Shown here in pieces: positions 33,991 to 44,697 of a DNA stretch of 64,000 nucleotides. The notes under the pieces are model-generated. The model did no database searches, had not been told where the DNA came from, and saw only the letters and a program-made list of their open reading frames with translations. The stretch covers positions 124,001 through 188,000 of the forward strand of contig MU405241.1 of assembly GCA_022836615.1 (NCBI GenBank), written 5' to 3'. A program made the position numbers and the translations under genes. Origin of the DNA: Annulohypoxylon bovei var. microspora. Taxonomy: Eukaryota > Ascomycota > Sordariomycetes > Xylariales > Hypoxylaceae. Numbering within the stretch: the stretch's first letter is position 1; every line of letters starts with the position of its first letter.

Positions 33991-36900
33991 TCTCCAATGG
34001 GCCGTCCCGATCATACCGTACGATGCGGCTGCGGCTGCGACGTTCGAATGGGTTACATAACCTACCCTAACTTGGCAAAATGGAACATCGGATCGTATTG
34101 ATGTAAGTCGTCACTAGCGTGCTGAGAAAATAAGAAGAATTTAGGAAAGTCACAAGCCGAGAAGGAAAAAATAATAATAATAGTAAAGTAATAATATAAG
34201 CTACCTAGTTCAAGGTTATTTTAAATATTATGTTATGTAATTATGTATGTAATACGTCGAATACAGGGAAGGCGCATAAATCAGATCGTATTATATTAAA
34301 AAAAATCGTTCTTTATTTTTTAAAAAAAAATGATATACGTGGAGGTAGGTGTGGTGCGTGCAGTAGTGCCAGCGGCATGCCGCTGCGGTTCCAGAGGAGA
34401 GGGAAGAGCGGCGGCAGGGATGGCAGGGGAAGCAAGCGAACAATCCATCATCATCGTCAGTATGTATGTACATATGTACCATATCGCAGGGGAGAAGAAT
34501 CGCAGGGGAGAAAGAAAAAAGAGAGAAGACGTAAAAAGAACAGGAAAGTGAGATGTGATATGTGACAGGTCGCATTTCAGGGCGGGCAAAAAATAGAGCC
34601 AGCAATCTGGGCGGGCGCGCGAGACCACGTCAAAACCCACCCCCCGACCGAGGCCGCGGGCGGCCCGCGATTGGGGGTCTGCCCGAAGGACGCGCCGTCG
34701 GGCCCCCTAGACCCTGTCTCGCCTTGCCCTGCCGTACATATCTTGGGTATCGCACACCAGCGCGCATTGGATATCATCGTGCGTATGATACCTATGTATG
34801 TGTGTCTCCCTCCCCCCTATTTCTGTTCTACCCTATACGCGTACTCCCATGCGCTTGTCTGCCTTACCTACGACGAGACTGATGGGCTGACAAGACCCAG
34901 TGATGCCTCCTTGATACACCGAAGAATAGGGAAACAGAACACGAAAGGAGGGGCCGCGGATATGGAAGGGAGAGGGAAACCTGATGTATCAGAACGAATG
35001 GCGCGGTTTTGGGGGCTCAAAGAACAGCTCATGGATGCATGTCTGCATTTCCCGGGACTACTACGCTGTCTTGTTACCCTACTGACATACATGGCTATAA
35101 TTTTACTAGGTACGGTATTTAATTCGTGCCTATCAGGTCGATGTCGACACGGCTGCTCCGGGCGTATTAAAGTCCCGTCTTCAATATATTCAGTCAGCTT
35201 GCATAGCACGACGTATACTTCGGTTAGTTTAGGTAGGATGTCGCGCTTCTCGGTAGATATAAGGTATCAATATTGTAAGAGGCCTCCGTGTTTACGTCAT
35301 GGTCGTCGTTGCGCCGCGCGACGGTGGTGAAATTTGATTAAGGGTTCAGCATTATGTATAACACCTCATGTAATAGGGGGGACGCTTACATAGGTGGAGT
35401 TTAGGGGAATTTTTTTTTAGCTCTGCTCCTCCACCGAGAAGGAAATAAGAGTGACAACGGCGAAATATCCAGAACAGGACCAAGCGCGAGTGTCGGCTAT
35501 CCATTGAGATCGCCTTACCAAACTGCTGGGTTAAGGACCCGGGTGTATGTACAGCTAACGTCCAGCGCCCGGGCACGGGCAACAGGCACTGACCTCCAAA
35601 GTCGCAACCCAGACGTATAAGGTGTTTCCGCGCAGACGGTAAGGCACCTTCGCCTCGCGCCTGCATGCTGCCGCACCCGAAAGGAGCGAGAGGCCTGGCA
35701 AACGGTGTCCCGCATGCTGGGAATCAAAACGTCTTGGCTTGGAAGCTTCCTGCCAATCATGGGAAGCGTAGGAACGGTGAACTGCAAGCCAATCTAGCCT
35801 CAAAAGTTCCAACGTCAGCTTCCCGCAGGGTAGCACCCTGCCTTCTAACCGACCCCTCAGTTCCTAGCGTTGGTAGGCTAGCCAAGCTACTCCGGGAAAT
35901 AGAACCAGTCGCTCGGGCTGGTAATACAAACCGCAGCGTACATTACTACGTACACTACTAGGTATGCGACCAGGCGACTTATGTCACTCATGGCCATCTT
36001 CTGTAGCCCACCACCGATCCCCACGTGATTTTAATCAATTTTTTGTCGTAGACGGTATCGCTCGATCATCTTAGCTTACGAGAGCTGTTCCTTCTTTGCG
36101 ACCAAGCGAATCCCAACCTATGTAAGCTACCGAAGATTGGATGATTGCTAGATTTGCAGGGTAATAATGACGAGCAAGGGTTACCATTGGCGATCATTGC
36201 GGCGGAGAGTGAGGCTGGGGCCAAATTGGTCGTTATGGCCGGCTGTTTTCTCCGTTATATTCTCTTTTAGATCCTGATACGATCACGCCTGTAGTGTCTG
36301 ACCCGATACTCCGGTACACGCTAATGCATGGCTCATAATAAAGTAAGGCACATGATTGTGATGATTATTGTATATGATGACGACGGTGAAGAAAGGTACA
36401 TATCGATATCGGGCTGCGAGATGTTGAGATACTAGGTATGCAGTCCAAAAAGCGGCAGTATATAATCGAGATCGTAGATTGTGCAATGCAGAAGCGAACA
36501 CTTGAGCCGAAGTCCCGGATATGCCGATTTCAGCCGTGGCCCGTTAGGAGACCCGTTGCGAGGTGATGCAGTATGGGGAGATTGTGTGTGATCCAGAGGA
36601 GCGGGCGCTATCCCAGCGGCAGGAAAAATTGCGTGCGTGTGTAGTACAGTACCGTATGTAAGTATGAGGGCCATCAAGGCTTTAATCGCGTGTGGGCCTG
36701 TCCGACAATAATCCTGTCTGTGGACCAGGGGTAACTGCTAGCGTCGAACAACAAATGGACCTATGCTACTCATCTTTACAAGGAGTTTTTATTAGTAACG
36801 TAGATATAGCTTTCACCGGCTTGGATCTCGTCGTCTTTTACGAATTGCGAACGGTCTATGAACCCGGTAAGGCCTGTTAAGGCCCTCATAGAAGGACTCG

Positions 36901-39053
36901 TTATACTTCTCGGCAGGGGGCTCTGGGCGTCGAGGCTCCAGCCAGTCGGGGAAAGTTCCTTCGTTTCGTTCCGCTGAACGGGAAACCCTTTTGTTTGAAA
37001 GGCAGCTGGAGTACATTACGGTACTCGTCTTTCTGGAAACGTACTGGTACTGCTGTACCGGCCACTTGGAGATCGCCGCTACCCCCCCAATTCCTAGCGT
37101 TGTCCCTCTAAAGCCATCTCCACTGCGACGGCCCGCTTGTTTGATCCTTTGTAGTGTATGTGTCCTCTAAACCCATCAATACGGGTGCAAGCCATAATAA
37201 TCATTCCGCGGCCGTCCCAGAGATGTTGTGCAGTCGTCGGCCTACCGAGACTGACGTCAAAATAGAGGGAGAAAACGGACAATAAACGGCGAAAGCACCG
37301 TTGCTGATTTCTTAGCCGAATATGTTAAGCTTAGCTCCCATCAGACCACAGTGGCGGTGTGAGGAAGCCATACTAAAATAAGGTAATCCCGTAATCTGTT
37401 TCGCCGTCCAGGTAGTCGCACGTAAGGAGTTGTGAGTAATAGTAGGCACCACGATCGTCACCCCAATCTTGTCGTCCCAAGACCCGGGTGAGGGCGAGTC
37501 TGCTCCTCTCGTGCATATGTACTAGTACTAAGTGGACGCGAATGATCCGACCTAGTCGCTTTGCGAACAAGTTACTGTAACCGGACGAACATTCGAACAT
37601 TCCATCCCTGTCGTCATGATGGTCTGCTACGTACGTACGTATGTATGTATGTGGAATTCGTTCGTGACTGACCACATCCACAAGCCCGTAGTAGATTAAA
37701 AGTCATCGGCAAGTAATATATTCTTTCTGAGTCAGGTTGCGACCGCCGTGCTTACCAAAGACTTTCCCGTGCCGTCTCTTGATAGTCGTCAGGGGTCTTA
37801 GATTCTAGCTTCTTAGTAGTAGCGGCAGGATGGGTTTAAGAATCCTGAGAAGCAGCCAGGGTCCACGGCTGCTGGGAGTACCCGCTGGTGTGGCTGCTTT
37901 CCTGCGTGTGCTCCGGATAGGGGCACATGGAAGTAAAGCCACAGCTAGCCCGCGAGCTGGATGTTTAGACTCCCTTAACTAAACGGCCCTGCGGAACCCG
38001 GCCGTTTTCTGCCAAACCAAGCCAAAAATGTCTAGACGGAAAAGATTTCCTGCTCCCGGAAAAGAGCGCTTGATTCCTTATCCTCTATTGCCGCCGTCAA
38101 ATTCCTCCCAGGTCTGAAGTTGTCGGCGCTGAACGCGGCTGCGCCATCCAAAGTTCTAAACCCTTGGCCACGGCCGCATCAACTGACCCGGATATTGCTG
38201 AAAGCAACACTGGACACAGTACGGTAACTGTCAGCAACTTTAAAGAAAGGTAACCAGAGTACCGAGTGACTGCCGAACCAGCACGTTCAATCACAAGCTT
38301 AAGGTTGAGTCTCATACGTGGCTGCTTAATCCCACCTAGCCAGATATAAGGCCTTTCTGCGCTATATGTCATTCAATGCAATATGAACCCTCCGCAGCAC
38401 CCAAATCAAGTAGCCATTGGGCGGAGTATATGCCAAGCACAACAAGCAAGAAGCAGACTTGGGCAGCAACGTCTCTTCATACCGAAGAAAAATGCACGAG
38501 CAGAGACGGGAACTAGTGCGGGTGCATTGGGTCATGGAAGTAACCAGAGAGGAACAGGTCTAGGAACCTTAGATGCCTGCCCTTATGCTTCAGCGATTTA
38601 TAGCTGAGCGGATTTGATCAGGAAGGTCTGGTGCATACATAGGGAGTAACCGTAGTACCCAGGATCTGCAACAGCAGCTCGTGGGGTGCAAGCTGTGGAC
38701 AGGTGACCAATGTGCTTGTTTCGACCGGGCCATTGGCTCCACACACGCCTAAACAGCTTTATTATTCTTGCAATATACCACTTGCCACTAACGGTCCCAT
38801 GTACCTAGGGAATAGAGGAGATCAGACGGCCTCCTCGTCGAGGAGGAGGTGTGTGTCGATGGCGTTGAAGGCCCAAACCAAGAAAGCCGCTCTGGTTAAA
38901 AGCCGCCATTCGGAAGTCTATAGCTGCTTGCCTGTGCCACATCAACCCAAATCCATAGCTGGTCAGCTGTTTAGCTGTGAACCAACTCCTCGGTATTCTT
39001 AACTAGACTTTTTTTAGGCTTAGAATCCTTTGAAGAAGTTGTTTTCTTATAAA

Positions 39054-40975
39054 ATGACTGGGTAGATACAATACCCTTGGCATTAGTAGAACCTTTCTGC
39101 TCACTAAAATATTGGCAGGCACGCCGATACCGAAGAGCTCACCGAGGAGGTGCGCGAAACGATTACCCACCACAACAGAACATATCAGCGCGTCTCTATA
39201 GATCGCAAGATATATTTTGTGCCAGTTGACGAGGTCTGCACCCCCCTAATGCCCCTTTTCGAATAAAGTTTAGAAGCTGACGTCGACACAACTATCGTAG
39301 GACGAGACTATTCGTCTGCGCATTCAGCACGATGTCTTAACTATGCTTTTCGACGGGAGGTCTATATTTCCGCCCATGGGGGCACTAAGACGAGTACTCG
39401 ACTGCGGTTTTGGTACGGGCCTATGGGCTTTTCAGGTAGCCTGGGAGAACCCTAGATGCGAGGCATGTATAGCATGATTTCCTGGATCAACTGCTCTTCA
39501 CGATTCCCGATTGCCCAAAGGCGAATCTTTCCGGAAGATTCTCCTCGAATTTTTACGTCTTCGAGAGGAAGCCGGTTCCACTTCCCCTTGCGGTGTGGTA
39601 AGCCTGTGTTGTTTAGCTTCCTGCTCCCCTAGTCGCGGGTAGGATTCAGGAAATCGCTACAGCCAGCGCATTTTGACCGCAAGACGGCGGATTCAATTAG
39701 CTTAATGCTAGCAGCTAGCACACAGAAAGAAATATTTGTCGTTTCGAATTCCTTTAAGAGCTAACACCGGAGTGCTTAGGTCAATGGTATCGACGTGAGC
39801 CCCCACCACTATAACCCTGAGGAGAGCGTTGAGAACCTCTACCTTAATGTCGACAACCTCAATATGCCGTAAGAGCCGAAATACCCGACCGTTAGAGTAG
39901 AAGTCTCAAAGTTTTTCTTTCTAGGCTTCAATTTCCTTCCAATAATTTCGACCTCGTGAATAGCAGACTAGTAGCTGGAGGCATCGACCGTAACCGATGG
40001 CATGGGTACATGCGCGACATCTTACGGTGCCTTCGTGGAGGCGGATGGTGCCAAATGGCCGAGATGGACTTCAACGCGCAGTCCGACAATGGTACACTGA
40101 CAGATGGTAAGCCTAGGACAATATCCGAGGCATAGTGCAACTGAGCTCATGGCGGGCTTTTTTTTTTAGGACACGCGCTTCGCCAATGGTCGGAAAAATA
40201 TCGAGCAGCAAGTGCGCAGTTCAAAAACCCCGAAGCACCACGACGTCTTGGACATTGGATGAGACATGCCGGTTTTACCGATGTCGAGGAACGAAGTATG
40301 TTTTTGAGGGTTCATTCATTCCTAATTTACTCCATCCTAGAAACCGAACCTTCCTGTTTGGTTCATCCTCGGAGTGTCCCCTGAGCTTCGAGTTTGTCGT
40401 CAATCCCCTGAGGCCGCATTTGCTGATTCATATCTTGATAGTGATCCCACTTCCGATGTGCGGTTGGTCTGATAGTATGGTTGCTAGATACTATCTTTTG
40501 AATGTTTAATCCTAACGGTGCGCATAGGTCAGAGGGAATTTGATATTGGTGTGGCCAACCAAGAAAACGTCCGTCTGCTACTTGGATCCTTGGCTCTGTA
40601 CCCATTCACAGAGTTACTCGGGTACGTCCCACCCCAGTTTTTTCCATCAAGGACATTTCGAATGTTTTATTCGAGGTGGTGTTGACATTTCGTAGCATGA
40701 CGATTACGGAGTTCCACGTCCTAGTGGCTCAGGCAAGATTAGAAGCAAGTACGCCTGCACTCAAGGTAAGTTCTCTGCTACGCCTCTGAACCTCGAACGT
40801 CCGAGATTGACCGTGGATGACGCTGATGAGGAGCATTGTTAAATGGCAGCCGTACTTCCGGATGTAAGTCATCCCTACCTAATACTTCAAGCTCACCGAG
40901 AAGAAAAGGCCCGAGAGATTGCTAACAGTTAGTTTTTCAAGGTATGTATGCGTTGGTAGGAAGCCAAGGCGCTGA
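39054..40975 (+). CDS. UMTA-type SAM-dependent methyltransferase, eleven short exons
   Basis: My model: exons 39054-39061, 39119-39233, 39301-39462, 39780-39868, 39925-40106, 40170-40295, 40442-40474, 40528-40621, 40696-40765, 40850-40863 and 40942-40975, 927 bases, 308 residues, no internal stop. The protein matches fungal class I methyltransferases of the UMTA/LaeA-like type: THHNRTYQ and IYFVPVDED near the N-terminus, SAM motif I VLDCGFGTG at 73-81, GIDVSPHHYNPEE, FDLVNSRLVAGGI, GGGWCQMAEMDFNAQSDNG, HALRQWSEKY, RHAGFTDVEERM, GVANQENVRLLLGSLALYPF and the closing YVCVGRKPRR. Such enzymes often modify secondary metabolites, but substrate is unknown. Most introns have GTAAGT-like donors and CTAAC-type branches; exceptions are GTCTGC at 39234 and a GC donor at 39463 in a 317-nt intron. 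An 8-nt first exon and a 14-nt tenth exon are inferred from frame and homology. It could be functional or in early decay. Confidence 0.8.
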
Positions 40976-43217
40976 GATGGTTGGGCGACTATTTTGACGG
41001 ATTTTTACGGAGGGGAACCTTGCCGCGTTGGAGACAAGGCATAGGACGTTGCACAGGTGGACGTCGATCAAGTTGATCGGTTCATCATCGTGTCGCTTTG
41101 GTTATTCGTTTGTCCGTTTGTCCCGGGGAGTGGAGAGGGGCATTCTGGTATAGGGTAGGGTAGGGTTTGGGCATGCCGGTAAGGCAGTTATGGCGTCGTC
41201 CATATTCTCGCCGACAGGAACCGCGGCATCTTTCGCACTTTATACGTTAAGCAATCCGAAGATAGGGAGATAGGATCATGATTGCATTTATAGAGACGTT
41301 TTTGGTTATAAAGTTGGTTTGCGTTTGCTTTTCCAGGATTTCTGATGGCATGTGATACGTTGGAAAGGGTTGAAGGTGATGGAGAAGAAGGAGAGGGGCG
41401 TGTGGAGATATTGGACGGAAAGACGTGAGGTCAGCTTAAGGTTTGCAGCCAAAAGGGAAGTAACAAATCATGGCATGCCCTTTGCTCCTTCTACCCAGAG
41501 TCTCGGGTCCAACTAGTCGGGACTGTGTCTCAACCCAATCCGCGCCGAACACAAATACCCATAGGGTACCTACCTGCCCAACTCTATACACAGCATGTCC
41601 CTACGTAACTCTAGGGTATACAGGTATAAAGGTACATCGGATACGCAGACACGTAGACAATCTTAGGTAACACGCAAATAAGTAAAGTGGTCAATATGAC
41701 AATATTACTGGCCGGCATCGAGAAGTAAGGCCCCGTTCGAACATGTAAGTATATGTAGGTAGGTATGAAGTATGTATGTAAATATGTAGGTAAATATGTA
41801 AGTACGGGCGGTTAGAGCCGTTGGCCGCTGTCACGGCTACTGCTCCCCTTTGATCGCATCCCGCACCACCGTACTTTTTTATCTCCTGGTCGTGGGCGGA
41901 CCAGCTATCCAGATTCCAGTGGGCCAAGCCCCCGGTCCTGTCTTGATTCCGTTTCCAAATCCTTAAAATATCATGTTCTAGACTCTCGAGCCCTACCCTA
42001 CCCGGCCTGCCACTGTTACCGGATGGGCAACGGCATGACCATCATCATCCACAGACGTTACAACGATGAACGATGAGTAGTAAGTGAGCGGCCGAGAGGG
42101 TGTGCGTGGGCGAAGTGTGTGGGCATACGTTACCGTTACCCGCAGGATTATAAACCTAACCGGGTTACTCGCCCGAAATACTATCCCGTTTGACATATAT
42201 TAGGTGTTCGAACGCGATGGTAAGCTCTTGTGCCACCCCATCCTCGAGTCTTCTTCCCAACTTTGCTTTCTATATGTGATTGATTTTGTGACTGTGTAAC
42301 AAGGTGGCGGCCAAGAACCGTTGGGCTTTGTGGGCTGTAGGTGATGGTAGTGGACCCTACCGCGGATGTAGAGGACCATCCCGACCCATGCTACGCGAAT
42401 AGATCATGGACCATCTCGCTGCCATTACCCGTCAGGTGACATTTATCAGATCCCTATTCTATTTTGAATGTGATGCAAGTAATGTCTCCTTGAAACGGTG
42501 ACGGGTGGTTTGGAAGTTGACATTGTGCCTAAACACCATTAAATTAACCCGACCGTCGATCATATCAGCTAATCATTATACATGAAGGGACGTCAGACAT
42601 GGGTTATAAAGATGCGCTATGTGCTTCTATCGAAATAGAAATTACGGGATCCTATCCAGGATAAATCTTTTCCTAATATGACCAGGGAGAATTATATGAG
42701 GTTTAACTAGGATTGTGTTTATCGTGTGGCTGTTGTGGCTATCGATAACTATCAGTAAAACCCTTAAGTAAAATGTTGTGTAACAGAATATTGCTATAAT
42801 GAGATTCTGTGTTACCACAACTTAAAAAAAGAAGTAACCGACCAATGAGAGCAATTCCCAAACTGTATTGAATATTGAGTTCGCACCAATTCGCTCCGGC
42901 TCGCCTTTTAAACTTTTAGCTTCGCTCTAGCTTCTACCCGACGTGTGACGATCGTGATCTTAATAAAATCCAGGGACCAGACAATAACCTTCCGAGATCG
43001 ACCTTAGCCACATGCGCTTGGACAATTGGCGAGCAAAGATAGTAACGACTGACCCGGAACTAATCACCGTACCGCCAATAGCGATCGATTGGCGCAACGT
43101 TCGGTTAAGGTCCCCTGAATTTCTCCCCGGACCCATAAGAAACCTGGCCAACTTACGACGACCACCAACTTTTTTTTCTTCTTCCTTCGAGTCGCGGGCC
43201 GAACCAAATTTCCAACA
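40976..43217. other. Intergenic after methyltransferase gene
   Basis: No gene seen in 2.2 kb. Holds three TAGGG units at 41151-41167, a TATG/GGTA microsatellite at about 41744-41802 and AT-rich DNA at 42540-42860. The right end is the AIM41 promoter and leader. Confidence 0.5.
41744..41802. repeat. GTAG/TATG-rich microsatellite
   Basis: About 60 bases of GTAAGTATATGTAGGTAGG and similar tetranucleotide units, interrupted by single-base changes. Confidence 0.7.
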
Positions 43218-43922
43218 ATGGCGGCTTTACGACCTTCTCCCCGCGTCGCGGACCGATTCCTACTACGGACGCGCCTCGCATCATCCTTTAGTCCTAGACT
43301 TTCGCCGCTAAGCCAAAGATGTAGCGCACGGTTCTACTCGAGCGACGAACCGCCCCCACCGCCGCTACTGCAGAAGCTGAAGGGCGACCTCAAGATAGCG
43401 AGTACGTCGCCTCAACCAGCTAGCTTCAAGCTTCACATAGACGCACTGGTCGTCCCCCATAAGCAACAAAAAATTAACCACTAACACCTCTCCCCTGCAG
43501 TGCGAGCCAAAGACGCACCGCGCCTCAGCGCGATCCGCTCGATCCTCAGCGCGACGCTCAACGCCTCGAAGACCAGCGCCCCGATAACGACCGACGTGCA
43601 GCTGGTGACCCTTCTGCGCAAGACGATCCGCGCCTCCAGCGACGCCTGCGCCGAGTTCAGCGCGGCCGGCCGGGGGGACCTGGTCGAGAAGGAGGCCGCG
43701 CAGATCGTCGTGCTCGAGGACTACGTGTCGCAGAGCGGCGTGCGGATTCTCTCCGACGACGAGCTGCGCGGGGTTGTGGTCGGTGCCATCGAGGCCGAGG
43801 GCGCGGGGGCTGAATTCGGGGCCGTGTTGAGGACCCTGTTCGCGCCGGGGAGCGCGCTGGACGGCGCGATCGTGGACAAGGCGGAAGTGGTCAAGCTTGT
43901 GAAGGAGACCTTGGCCAAGTAG
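43218..43922 (+). CDS. aim41: AIM41-like mitochondrial GatB/YqeY-domain protein
   Basis: Exons 43218-43401 and 43501-43922 give 201 residues. The 99-nt intron 43402-43500 has donor GTACGT, branch ACTAAC near 43480 and acceptor GCAG, and splits a Met codon. The first 40 residues are basic and rich in Arg and Ser (ADRFLLRTRLASSF, QRCSARFYSS), a mitochondrial presequence. The mature part, starting with LLQKLKGDLKIAMRAKD and LSAIRSILSA, is a GatB/YqeY domain of the usual length; its bacterial relatives are small helical proteins linked to tRNA-dependent amidotransferase. Yeast Aim41 is mitochondrial with an unsettled role. Exon 2 is extremely GC-rich at third positions compared with flanking DNA. 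It converges with the GCP2 gene. Confidence 0.92.
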
Positions 43923-43940
43923 AGTAGAGTAGAGTAGTAG
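43920..43940. repeat. (AGAGT)n repeat at AIM41 stop codon
   Basis: The TAG stop is the first of several TAGAG units, so the stop codon lies inside the repeat. Confidence 0.8.
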
Positions 43941-44697
43941 TTTCACCTATTCGGAAGTGCCTAAGGTATAGTGAGGAAGGAAGGTTGGTGAGACTCGACG
44001 AGAGATGTCCTCAAGTATCAAGCAGGGAGTTTCGCCAATTAGGGTCGAAATATCCTGCTCGGTATAAATTCTGCTATCTAGTACTTGAGGAACTTGAAAA
44101 TATGCGACATGTGTATTAACGCTGTACGACGATGACGAAAAAAATGCGGTTACAATTGCACTGGGTCGGTCGGCGTATAAAAGTCTGATAGGCTACATCT
44201 TCACTCTAGATATCTAAGAATTTAGCTTAAACATGCTGATTTATAATGATTTATCTCTCCGTTGCGCCTAGCGGTGCAAGAAAAACGCGACGAGTGTGTA
44301 GTATTCGGGGGTTAGAACTGGCGAAGTGGTCACCTACGATAATATACCCCTTTTATAATGTATATTATATGAGGTGTGCCGTGGAGTAGTGGAATTCATA
44401 CGTGTTCATTACCTCCTATAAAACTACAGAATGCCTACAAAACTCCCAGGAAACAGCCGCCCACAGGAGCGAAGGTGAATACGAGAGCCATAGGGTCATG
44501 ACAAAAACAGGATAACTCATAATTCAAGGTAAAGGTAAAAGGTAAAAGGTATCTCTTCACTGCGTAGCTGACGACTCTGCCTTATGCTAGCTGTTTTCAT
44601 CCCGCCTAAACGCCATGCGTGACTCGCACAACCCCTCACAAACACTCCGTCCAGGTTGATGCATCGTGTCAGAAATCTCATCACTAACGTATGTTCC
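43923..44697. other. Intergenic between convergent AIM41 and GCP2
   Basis: No gene seen. AT-rich, with AAGGTAAAGGTAAAAGG units at about 44527-44550. Probably the two 3' untranslated regions. Confidence 0.6.

Larger units (their letters stand above)
32819..39053. other. Gene-poor 6.2 kb region
   Basis: No gene that I can support. Frames of 60-219 codons occur on both strands but have unordered composition and no recognisable motif. Repeats include GCACG-type units (33224-33250), CCTA runs (33958-33990) and TACGTACG/TATG units (37630-37652). AT-rich DNA lies at 34100-34330. Because the next gene is split into very short exons, other split genes could be hidden here; I looked and found no convincing chain of exons. 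Confidence 0.45.

Noticed and set aside
34671..35330. 219-codon plus-strand frame
   Set aside because: Unordered composition with many Cys, Arg and Tyr clusters, start in GC-rich DNA, no motif; probably chance.
36813..37016. Minus-strand frame with FPDWLEPRRPEPPAEKY
   Set aside because: Protein-like in part, but another frame over the same DNA looks equally good and neither extends or shows splice sites that lead to a gene.
41151..41167. TAGGGTAGGGTAGGG, telomere-like
   Set aside because: Only three copies, and the unit lacks one T of the usual TTAGGG; likely a chance microsatellite.
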